Of a stretch of 64,000 bases of DNA, positions 53,801-64,000 are shown piece after piece; positions within the stretch are counted from its first letter, which is position 1, and each line of letters opens with the position of its first letter. The DNA is from Sacculina carcini (taxonomy: Eukaryota; Arthropoda; Thecostraca; Sacculinidae), in assembly GCA_916048095.2 (NCBI GenBank), contig OU696578.1, positions 12,501 through 76,500 of the forward strand. Direction: 5' to 3'. The notes beneath the pieces were generated by a model, which was given only the letters and a program-made list of their open reading frames with translations, was not told the DNA's origin and searched no databases. A program made the translations under genes and the position numbers.

Positions 53801-56800
53801 GTAACACTTAGGTAACACTTAGGGTACACTTAGGTAACACTTAGGGTACACTTAGGTAACACTTAGGGCACACTTAGGTAACACTTAGGGCACACTTAGG
53901 TAACACTTAGGGCATACTTAGGTAACACTTAGGGCACACTTAGGTAACACTTAGGGCACACTTAGGTAACACTTAGGGTACACTTAGGTAACACTTAGGG
54001 CACACTTAGGTAACACTTAGGGCACACTTAGGTAACACTTAGGGCACACTTAGGGCACACTTAGGTAACACTTAGGGCACACTGAGGTAACACTTAGGGC
54101 ACACTTAGGTAACACTTAGGGCACACTTAGGTAACACTTAGGTAACACTTAGGGCATACTTGGGTAACACTTAGGGCACACTTAGGGCACACTTAGGTAA
54201 CACTTAGGGCACACTGAGGTAACACTTAGGGCACACTTAGGTAACACTTAGGGCACACTTAGGTAACACTTAAGGCACACTTAGGTAACACTTAGGGCAC
54301 ACTTAGGTAACACTTAGGGTACACTTAGGTAACACTTAGGGCACACTTATGTAACACTTAGGGCACACTTAGGTAACACTTAGGTCACACTTAGGTAACA
54401 CTTAGGGCATACTTAGGTAAAACTTAGGGCACACTTAGGTAACACTTAGGGCACACTTAGGGCACACTTAGGTAACACTTAGGGCACACTTAGGTAACAC
54501 TTAGGTAACACTTAGGTAACACTTAGGTAACACTTAGGGCACACTTAGGTAGCACTTGGGGCACACTTAGGTAACACTTAGGGCACACTTAGGTAACACT
54601 TAGGGCACACTTAGGTAGCACTTAGGGCACACTTAGGGCACACTTAGGGCACACTTAGGTAACACTTAGGGCACACTTAGGTAACACTTAGGGCACACTT
54701 AGGTAACACTTAGGGCACACTTAGGTAAAACTTAGGGCACACTTAGGTAACACTTAGGTAACACTTAGGTAACACTTAGGGCACACTTAGGTAACACTTA
54801 GGGCACACTTAGGTAACACTTAGGTAACACTTAGGTAACACTTAGGGCACACTTAGGGCACACTTAGGTAACACTTAGGGCACACTTAGGGCACACTTAG
54901 GTAACACTTAGGTAACACTTAGGTAACACTTAGGTAACACTTAGGTAACACTTAAGTAACACTTAGGGTACACTTAGGTAACACTTAGGGCACATTTAGG
55001 TAACACTTAGGGCACACTTAGGCAACACTTAGGGCATACTTAGGTAACACTTAGGGCACACTTAGGTAACACTTAGGGCACATTTAGGTAACACTTAGGG
55101 CACACTTAGGTAACACTTAGGGCACACTTAGGTAACACTTAGGTAACACTTAGGTAACACTTAGGTAACACTTAGGTAACACTTAGGTAACACTTAGGGT
55201 ACACTTAGGTAACACTTAGGGCACACTTAGGTAACACTTAGGGCACACTTAGGTAACACTTAGGGCATACTTAGGTAACACTTAGGGCACACTTAGGTAA
55301 CACTTAGGGCACACTTAGGTAACACTTAGGGTACACTTAGGTAACACTTAGGGCACACTTAGGTAACACTTAGGGCACACTTAGGCAACACTTAGGGCAT
55401 ACTTAGGCAACACTTAGGGCATACTTAGGTAACACTTAGGGCACACTTAGGTAACACTTAGGGCACACTTAGGTAACACTTAGGGCACACTTAGGTAACA
55501 CTTAGGGCACAATTAGGTAACACTTAGGTAACACTTAGGTAACACTTAGGTAACACTTAGGTAACACTTAGGTAACACTTAGGGTACACTTAGGTAACAC
55601 TTAGGGCACACTTAGGTAACACTTAGGGCACACTTAGGTAACACTTAGGGTACACTTAGGTAACACTTAGGGCACACTTAGGTAACACTTAGGGCACACT
55701 TAGGCAACACTTAGGGCATACTTAGGCAACACTTAGGGCATACTTAGGTAACACTTAAGGCACACTTAGGTAACACTTAGGGCACACTTAGGTAACACTT
55801 AGGGTACACTTAGGTAACACTTAGGGCACACTTATGTAACACTTAGGGCACACTTAGGTAACACTTAGGTCACACTTAGGTAACACTTAGGGCATACTTA
55901 GGTAAAACTTAGGGCACACTTAGGTAACACTTAGGTAACACTTAGGGCACACTTAGGTAACACTTAGGTAACACTTAGGTAACACTTAGGTAACACTTAG
56001 GTAACACTTGGGGTACACTTAGGTAACACTTAGGTAACACTTAGGTAACACTTAGGTAACACTTAGGTAACACTTAGGTAACACTTAGGGCACACTTAGG
56101 TAACACTTAGGTAACACTTAGGTAACACTTAGGTAACACTTAGGTAACACTTAGGTAACACTTAGGTAACACTTAGGGTACACTTAGGTAACACTTAGGG
56201 CACACTTAGGTAACACTTAGGTAACACTGAGGGTACACTTAGGTAACACTTAGGGCACACTTAGGCAACACTTAGGGCATACTTAGGTAACACTTAGGGC
56301 ACACTTAGGTAACACTTAGGGCACACTTAGGTAACACTTAGGGCACACTTAGGTAACACTTAGGGCACACTTAGGTAACACTTAGGGCACACTTAGGTAA
56401 CACTTAGGGCACACTTAGGTAACACTTAGGGCACACTTAGGTAACACTTAGGGCACACTTAGGTAACACTTAGGGCATACTTAGGTAACACTTAGGGCAC
56501 ACTTAGGTAACACTTAGGGCACACTTAGGTAACACTTAGGGCACACTTAGGCAACACTTAGGGCATACTTAGTTAACACTTAGGGCACACTTAGGTAACA
56601 CTTAGGGCACACTTAGGTAACACTTAGGGTACACTTAGGTAACACTTAGGGCACACTTAGGTAACACTTAGGGCACACTTAGGCAACACTTAGGGCATAC
56701 TTAGGTAACACTTAGGGCACACTTAGGTAACACTTAGGGCACATTTAGGTAACACTTAGGGCACACTTAGGTAACACTTAGGGCACACTTAGGTAACACT

Positions 56801-59800
56801 TAGGGCACACTTAGGTAACACTTAGGGCACACTTAGGTAACACTTAGGGCACACTTAGGTAACACTTAGGGCACACTTAGGTAACACTTAGGGCATACTT
56901 AGGTAACACTTAGGGCACACTTAGGTAACACTTAGGGCACACTTAGGTAACACTTAGGGCACACTTAGGTAACACTTAGGGCACACTTACGTAACACTTA
57001 GGTAACACTTAGGGTACACTTAGGTAACACTTAGGGCACACTTAGGTAACACTTAGGGCACACTGAGGTAACACTTAGGGCACACTTAGGTAACACTTAG
57101 GTAACACTTAGGTAACACTTAAGTAACACTTAGGGTACACTTAGGTAACACTTAGGGTACACTTAGGTAACACTTAGGGCACACTTAGGTAACACTTAGG
57201 GCACACTTAGGTAACACTTAGGGCATACTTAGGTAACACTTAGGGCACACTTAGGTAACACTTAGGGCACACTTAGGTAACACTTAGGGTACACTTAGGT
57301 AACACTTAGGGCACACTTAGGTAACACTTAGGGCACACTTAGGTAACACTTAGGGCACACTTAGGGCACACTTAGGTAACACTTAGGGCACACTGAGGTA
57401 ACACTTAGGGCACACTTAGGTAACACTTAGGGCACACTTAGGTAACACTTAGGTAACACTTAGGGCATACTTGGGTAACACTTAGGGCACACTTAGGGCA
57501 CACTTAGGTAACACTTAGGGCACACTGAGGTAACACTTAGGGCACACTTAGGTAACACTTAGGGCACACTTAGGTAACACTTAAGGCACACTTAGGTAAC
57601 ACTTAGGGCACACTTAGGTAACACTTAGGGTACACTTAGGTAACACTTAGGGCACACTTATGTAACACTTAGGGCACACTTAGGTAACACTTAGGTCACA
57701 CTTAGGTAACACTTAGGGCATACTTAGGTAAAACTTAGGGCACACTTAGGTAACACTTAGGGCACACTTAGGGCACACTTAGGTAACACTTAGGGCACAC
57801 TTAGGTAACACTTAGGTAACACTTAGGTAACACTTAGGTAACACTTAGGGCACACTTAGGTAGCACTTGGGGCACACTTAGGTAACACTTAGGGCACACT
57901 TAGGTAACACTTAGGGCACACTTAGGTAGCACTTAGGGCACACTTAGGGCACACTTAGGGCACACTTAGGTAACACTTAGGGCACACTTAGGTAACACTT
58001 AGGGCACACTTAGGTAACACTTAGGGCACACTTAGGTAAAACTTAGGGCACACTTAGGTAACACTTAGGTAACACTTAGGTAACACTTAGGGCACACTTA
58101 GGTAACACTTAGGGCACACTTAGGTAACACTTAGGTAACACTTAGGTAACACTTAGGGCACACTTAGGGCACACTTAGGTAACACTTAGGGCACACTTAG
58201 GGCACACTTAGGTAACACTTAGGTAACACTTAGGTAACACTTAGGTAACACTTAGGTAACACTTAAGTAACACTTAGGGTACACTTAGGTAACACTTAGG
58301 GCACATTTAGGTAACACTTAGGGCACACTTAGGCAACACTTAGGGCATACTTAGGTAACACTTAGGGCACACTTAGGTAACACTTAGGGCACATTTAGGT
58401 AACACTTAGGGCACACTTAGGTAACACTTAGGGCACACTTAGGTAACACTTAGGTAACACTTAGGTAACACTTAGGTAACACTTAGGTAACACTTAGGTA
58501 ACACTTAGGGTACACTTAGGTAACACTTAGGGCACACTTAGGTAACACTTAGGGCACACTTAGGTAACACTTAGGGCATACTTAGGTAACACTTAGGGCA
58601 CACTTAGGTAACACTTAGGGCACACTTAGGTAACACTTAGGGTACACTTAGGTAACACTTAGGGCACACTTAGGTAACACTTAGGGCACACTTAGGCAAC
58701 ACTTAGGGCATACTTAGGCAACACTTAGGGCATACTTAGGTAACACTTAGGGCACACTTAGGTAACACTTAGGGCACACTTAGGTAACACTTAGGGCACA
58801 CTTAGGTAACACTTAGGGCACAATTAGGTAACACTTAGGTAACACTTAGGTAACACTTAGGTAACACTTAGGTAACACTTAGGGTACACTTAGGTAACAC
58901 TTAGGGCACACTTAGGTAACACTTAGGGCACACTTAGGTAACACTTAGGGTACACTTAGGTAACACTTAGGGCACACTTAGGTAACACTTAGGGCACACT
59001 TAGGCAACACTTAGGGCATACTTAGGCAACACTTAGGGCATACTTAGGTAACACTTAAGGCACACTTAGGTAACACTTAGGGCACACTTAGGTAACACTT
59101 AGGGTACACTTAGGTAACACTTAGGGCACACTTATGTAACACTTAGGGCACACTTAGGTAACACTTAGGTCACACTTAGGTAACACTTAGGGCATACTTA
59201 GGTAAAACTTAGGGCACACTTAGGTAACACTTAGGTAACACTTAGGGCACACTTAGGTAACACTTAGGTAACACTTAGGTAACACTTAGGTAACACTTAG
59301 GTAACACTTAGGTAACACTTGGGGTACACTTAGGTAACACTTAGGTAACACTTAGGTAACACTTAGGTAACACTTAGGTAACACTTAGGTAACACTTAGG
59401 GCACACTTAGGTAACACTTAGGTAACACTTAGGTAACACTTAGGTAACACTTAGGTAACACTTAGGTAACACTTAGGTAACACTTAGGGTACACTTAGGT
59501 AACACTTAGGGCACACTTAGGTAACACTTAGGTAACACTGAGGGTACACTTAGGTAACACTTAGGGCACACTTAGGCAACACTTAGGGCATACTTAGGTA
59601 ACACTTAGGGCACACTTAGGTAACACTTAGGGCACACTTAGGTAACACTTAGGGCACACTTAGGTAACACTTAGGGCACACTTAGGTAACACTTAGGGCA
59701 CACTTAGGTAACACTTAGGGCACACTTAGGTAACACTTAGGGCACACTTAGGTAACACTTAGGGCACACTTAGGTAACACTTAGGGCATACTTAGGTAAC

Positions 59801-61539
59801 ACTTAGGGCACACTTAGGTAACACTTAGGGCACACTTAGGTAACACTTAGGGCACACTTAGGCAACACTTAGGGCATACTTAGTTAACACTTAGGGCACA
59901 CTTAGGTAACACTTAGGGCACACTTAGGTAACACTTAGGGTACACTTAGGTAACACTTAGGGCACACTTAGGTAACACTTAGGGCACACTTAGGCAACAC
60001 TTAGGGCATACTTAGGTAACACTTAGGGCACACTTAGGTAACACTTAGGGCACATTTAGGTAACACTTAGGGCACACTTAGGTAACACTTAGGGCACACT
60101 TAGGTAACACTTAGGGCACACTTAGGTAACACTTAGGGCACACTTAGGTAACACTTAGGGCACACTTAGGTAACACTTAGGGCACACTTAGGTAACACTT
60201 AGGGCATACTTAGGTAACACTTAGGGCACACTTAGGTAACACTTAGGGCACACTTAGGTAACACTTAGGGCACACTTAGGTAACACTTAGGGCACACTTA
60301 CGTAACACTTAGGTAACACTTAGGTAACACTTAGGTAACACTTAGGGTACACTTAGGTAACACTTAGGTAACACTTAGGTAACACTTAGGTAACACTTAG
60401 GTAACACTTAGGTAACACTTAGGTAACACTTAGGTAACACTTAGGTAACACTTAGGTAACACTTAGGGTACACTTAGGTAACACTTAGGGCTCACTTAGG
60501 TAACACTTAGGGCATACTTAGGTAACACTTAGGGCACACTTAGGTAACACTTAGGTAACACTTAGGGTACACTTAGGTAACACTTAGGGCACACTTACGT
60601 AACACTTAGGTAACACTTAGGTAACACTTAGGGCACACTTAGGTAACACTTAGGTAACACTTAGGTAACACTTAGGTAACACTTAGGGTACACTTAGGTA
60701 ACACTTAGGGCTCACTTAGGTAACACTTAGGGCATACTTAGGTAACACTTAGGGCACACTTAGGTAACACTTAGGTAACACTTAGGGTACACTTAGGTAA
60801 CACTTAGGGCACACTTACGTAACACTTAGGTAACACTTAGGTAACACTTAGGGCACACTTAGGTAACACTTAGGTAACACTTAGGTAACACTTAGGGCAC
60901 ACTTAGGTAACACTTAGGGCACACTTACGTAACACTTAGGTAACACTTAGGTAACACTTAGGGCACACTTAGGTAACACTTAGGTAACACTTAGGTAACA
61001 CTTAGGGCACACTTAGGTAACACTTAGGGCACACTTACGTAACACTTAGGTAACACTTAGGTAACACTTAGGTAACACTTAGGGCACACTTAGGTAACAC
61101 TTAGGTAACACTTAGGTAACACTTAGGGCACACTTAGGTAACACTTAGGGCACACTTAGGTAACACTTAGGGCACACTTAGGTAACACTTAGGGCACACT
61201 TAGGTAACACTTAGGGCACACTTAGGGTACACTTAGGGCACACTTAGGTAACACTTAGGTAACACTTAGGGCACACTTAGGTAACACTTAGGGCACACTT
61301 AGGTAACACTTAGGTAACACTTAGGGCACACTTAGGTAACACTTAGGGCACACTTAGGTAACACTTAGGGCACACTTAGGTAACACTTAGGGCACACTTA
61401 GGTAACACTTAGGGCAAACTTAGGTAACACTTAGGGCACACTTAGGTAACACTTAGGGCACACTTAGGTAACACTTAGGGCACACTTAGGTAACACTTAG
61501 GTAACACTTAGGTAACACTTAGGTAACACTTAGGTAACA
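47845..61539. repeat. 13.7-kb higher-order superblock, copy II
   Basis: This is the second copy of the superblock, 13695 bp long against 13662 bp for copy I, so the copies differ by only a few whole 11-bp units. cttggggtaca lies at 47845, 49682, 50067, 52003, 56007 and 59318. The inner repeat of about 3.3 kb is also kept (cttggggcaca at 54555 and 57866, 3311 bp apart, as in copy I). Such similar order over more than 1200 monomers implies recent amplification of the whole block. Confidence 0.85.
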
Positions 61540-64000
61540 CTTGGGGTACACTTAGGTAACACTTAGGTAACACTTAGGTAACACTTAGGTAACACTTAGG
61601 TAACACTTAGGTAACACTTAGGGCACACTTAGGTAACACTTAAGTAACACTTAGGTAACACTTAGGTAACACTTAGGTAACACTTAGGTAACACTTAGGT
61701 AACACTTAGGGTACACTTAGGTAACACTTAGGGCACACTTAGGTAACACTTAGGTAACACTGAGGGTACACTTAGGTAACACTTAGGGCACACTTAGGTA
61801 ACACTTAGGGCACACTTAGGTAACACTTAGGGCATACTTAGGTAACACTTAGGGCACACTTAGGTAACACTTAGGGCACACTTAGGTAACACTTAGGTAA
61901 CACTTAGGTAACACTTAGGTAACACTTAGGGCACACTTAGGTAGCACTTAGGGCACACTTAGGTAACACTTAGGGCACACTTAGGTAACACTTAGGGCAC
62001 ACTTAGGTAACACTTAGGGTACACTTAGGTAACACTTAGGGCACACTTAGGTAACACTTAGGGCACACTTAGGTAACACTTAGGGCACACTTAGGGCACA
62101 CTTAGGTAACACTTAGGGCACACTGAGGTAACACTTAGGGCACACTTAGGTAACACTTAGGGCACACTTAGGTAACACTTAGGTAACACTTAGGGCATAC
62201 TTGGGTAACACTTAGGGCACACTTAGGGCACACTTAGGTAACACTTAGGGCACACTGAGGTAACACTTAGGGCACACTTAGGTAACACTTAGGGCACACT
62301 TAGGTAACACTTAAGGCACACTTAGGTAACACTTAGGGCACACTTAGGTAACACTTAGGGTACACTTAGGTAACACTTAGGGCACACTTATGTAACACTT
62401 AGGGCACACTTAGGTAACACTTAGGTCACACTTAGGTAACACTTAGGGCATACTTAGGTAAAACTTAGGGCACACTTAGGTAACACTTAGGGCACACTTA
62501 GGGCACACTTAGGTAACACTTAGGGCACACTTAGGTAACACTTAGGTAACACTTAGGTAACACTTAGGTAACACTTAGGGCACACTTAGGTAGCACTTGG
62601 GGCACACTTAGGTAACACTTAGGGCACACTTAGGTAACACTTAGGGCACACTTAGGTAGCACTTAGGGCACACTTAGGGCACACTTAGGGCACACTTAGG
62701 TAACACTTAGGGCACACTTAGGTAACACTTAGGGCACACTTAGGTAACACTTAGGGCACACTTAGGTAAAACTTAGGGCACACTTAGGTAACACTTAGGT
62801 AACACTTAGGTAACACTTAGGGCACACTTAGGTAACACTTAGGGCACACTTAGGTAACACTTAGGTAACACTTAGGTAACACTTAGGGCACACTTAGGGC
62901 ACACTTAGGTAACACTTAGGGCACACTTAGGGCACACTTAGGTAACACTTAGGTAACACTTAGGTAACACTTAGGTAACACTTAGGTAACACTTAAGTAA
63001 CACTTAGGGTACACTTAGGTAACACTTAGGGCACATTTAGGTAACACTTAGGGCACACTTAGGCAACACTTAGGGCATACTTAGGTAACACTTAGGGCAC
63101 ACTTAGGTAACACTTAGGGCACATTTAGGTAACACTTAGGGCACACTTAGGTAACACTTAGGGCACACTTAGGTAACACTTAGGTAACACTTAGGTAACA
63201 CTTAGGTAACACTTAGGTAACACTTAGGTAACACTTAGGGTACACTTAGGTAACACTTAGGGCACACTTAGGTAACACTTAGGGCACACTTAGGTAACAC
63301 TTAGGGCATACTTAGGTAACACTTAGGGCACACTTAGGTAACACTTAGGGCACACTTAGGTAACACTTAGGGTACACTTAGGTAACACTTAGGGCACACT
63401 TAGGTAACACTTAGGGCACACTTAGGCAACACTTAGGGCATACTTAGGCAACACTTAGGGCATACTTAGGTAACACTTAGGGCACACTTAGGTAACACTT
63501 AGGGCACACTTAGGTAACACTTAGGGCACACTTAGGTAACACTTAGGGCACAATTAGGTAACACTTAGGTAACACTTAGGTAACACTTAGGTAACACTTA
63601 GGTAACACTTAGGTAACACTTAGGGTACACTTAGGTAACACTTAGGGCACACTTAGGTAACACTTAGGGCACACTTAGGTAACACTTAGGGTACACTTAG
63701 GTAACACTTAGGGCACACTTAGGTAACACTTAGGGCACACTTAGGCAACACTTAGGGCATACTTAGGCAACACTTAGGGCATACTTAGGTAACACTTAAG
63801 GCACACTTAGGTAACACTTAGGGCACACTTAGGTAACACTTAGGGTACACTTAGGTAACACTTAGGGCACACTTATGTAACACTTAGGGCACACTTAGGT
63901 AACACTTAGGTCACACTTAGGTAACACTTAGGGCATACTTAGGTAAAACTTAGGGCACACTTAGGTAACACTTAGGTAACACTTAGGGCACACTTAGGTA
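61540..64000. repeat. Start of a third, rearranged superblock (cut by window end)
   Basis: A third start landmark cttggggtaca at 61540 is followed by ctgagggtaca at 61760, as in copies I and II. Near 61990 the order stops following the start of copy II and instead matches its 57.28-59.27 kb part at a 4730-bp offset: ctgaggtaaca 57393/62123 and cttggggcaca 57866/62596. The array therefore skips 8965 bp (815 units) relative to copy II. The block continues beyond the window. Confidence 0.75.

Larger units (their letters stand above)
26549..64000. repeat. 11-bp satellite array, right arm (about 3405 monomers)
   Basis: The same 11-bp satellite resumes right after the LINE tail with the same orientation and monomer set, and runs to the end of the window in mid-unit. 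All landmark units checked start at positions equal to 6 modulo 11 (26571, 28573, 31950, 38319, 47845, 61540, 63993), so the register is unbroken for 37 kb. The change from 1 to 6 modulo 11 relative to the left arm is explained by the 4548 bp of inserted DNA. This arm holds the largest visible higher-order organisation, superblocks of about 13.7 kb. I see no gene, RNA gene or second transposon in it. Confidence 0.98.

Noticed and set aside
1-64000. CRISPR array
   Set aside because: There are no unique spacers between repeats. The units are contiguous 11-bp monomers and the context is animal DNA.
1-64000. Regular G-quadruplex-forming array
   Set aside because: GGG occurs at most once per 11 bp with 8-base gaps, and is broken by A units with only GG. 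That falls outside the usual G4 pattern.

Overview
This window is almost entirely one tandem satellite array built on an 11-bp unit, interrupted once by a LINE (non-LTR retrotransposon). No host gene, tRNA, rRNA, CRISPR array or bacterial feature is visible. The LINE type, its virus-like 2A peptide and the satellite organisation all point to an animal nuclear genome, most likely a marine invertebrate. From memory the reverse transcriptase C-terminus resembles crustacean (crab) 'jockey/BS-like' proteins, but I could not check this, so the host remains a guess.

Layout. Positions 1-22000 hold exactly 2000 monomers of 11 bp. The main monomers are A = cttaggtaaca and B = cttagggcaca, often alternating as AB dimers. 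Single-substitution variants include cttagggtaca, cttagggcata and cttaggcaaca, and rarer ones such as cttggggtaca, ctgagggtaca, cttacgtaaca and cttatgtaaca. Positions 22001-26548 are DNA absent from paralogous empty sites: a LINE with a 5'UTR, one long ORF, an AT-rich 3'UTR with a 30-bp minisatellite, two 3' hairpins and a (TAA)8 tail. The satellite then resumes to 64000 (about 3405 monomers).

The satellite has a nested higher-order structure. Rare monomers act as landmarks and all landmarks checked sit in one 11-bp register on each side of the LINE (position = 1 mod 11 on the left, 6 mod 11 on the right). The nesting runs from AB dimers (22 bp), through 110-bp decamers and roughly 3.0-3.6 kb blocks, to superblocks of about 13.7 kb starting at 34183, 47845 and 61540. 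Abrupt changes of pairing offset at about 15266, 43320, 57000 and 61990 look like recombination junctions.

The LINE ORF (first ATG 22486, stop 25780-25782) encodes a Cys-rich hydrophobic N-terminus ending in a canonical 2A motif (GDVEMNPGP), then an APE-type endonuclease and a reverse transcriptase with intact motifs. There is no RNase H and no separate ORF1. The open frame and its presence in only one of several paralogous satellite positions suggest a recent insertion. The most interesting points are the 2A/signal-like leader, the strict 11-bp register with nested superblocks, and the empty-site comparison that limits the target-site duplication to at most 5 bp.
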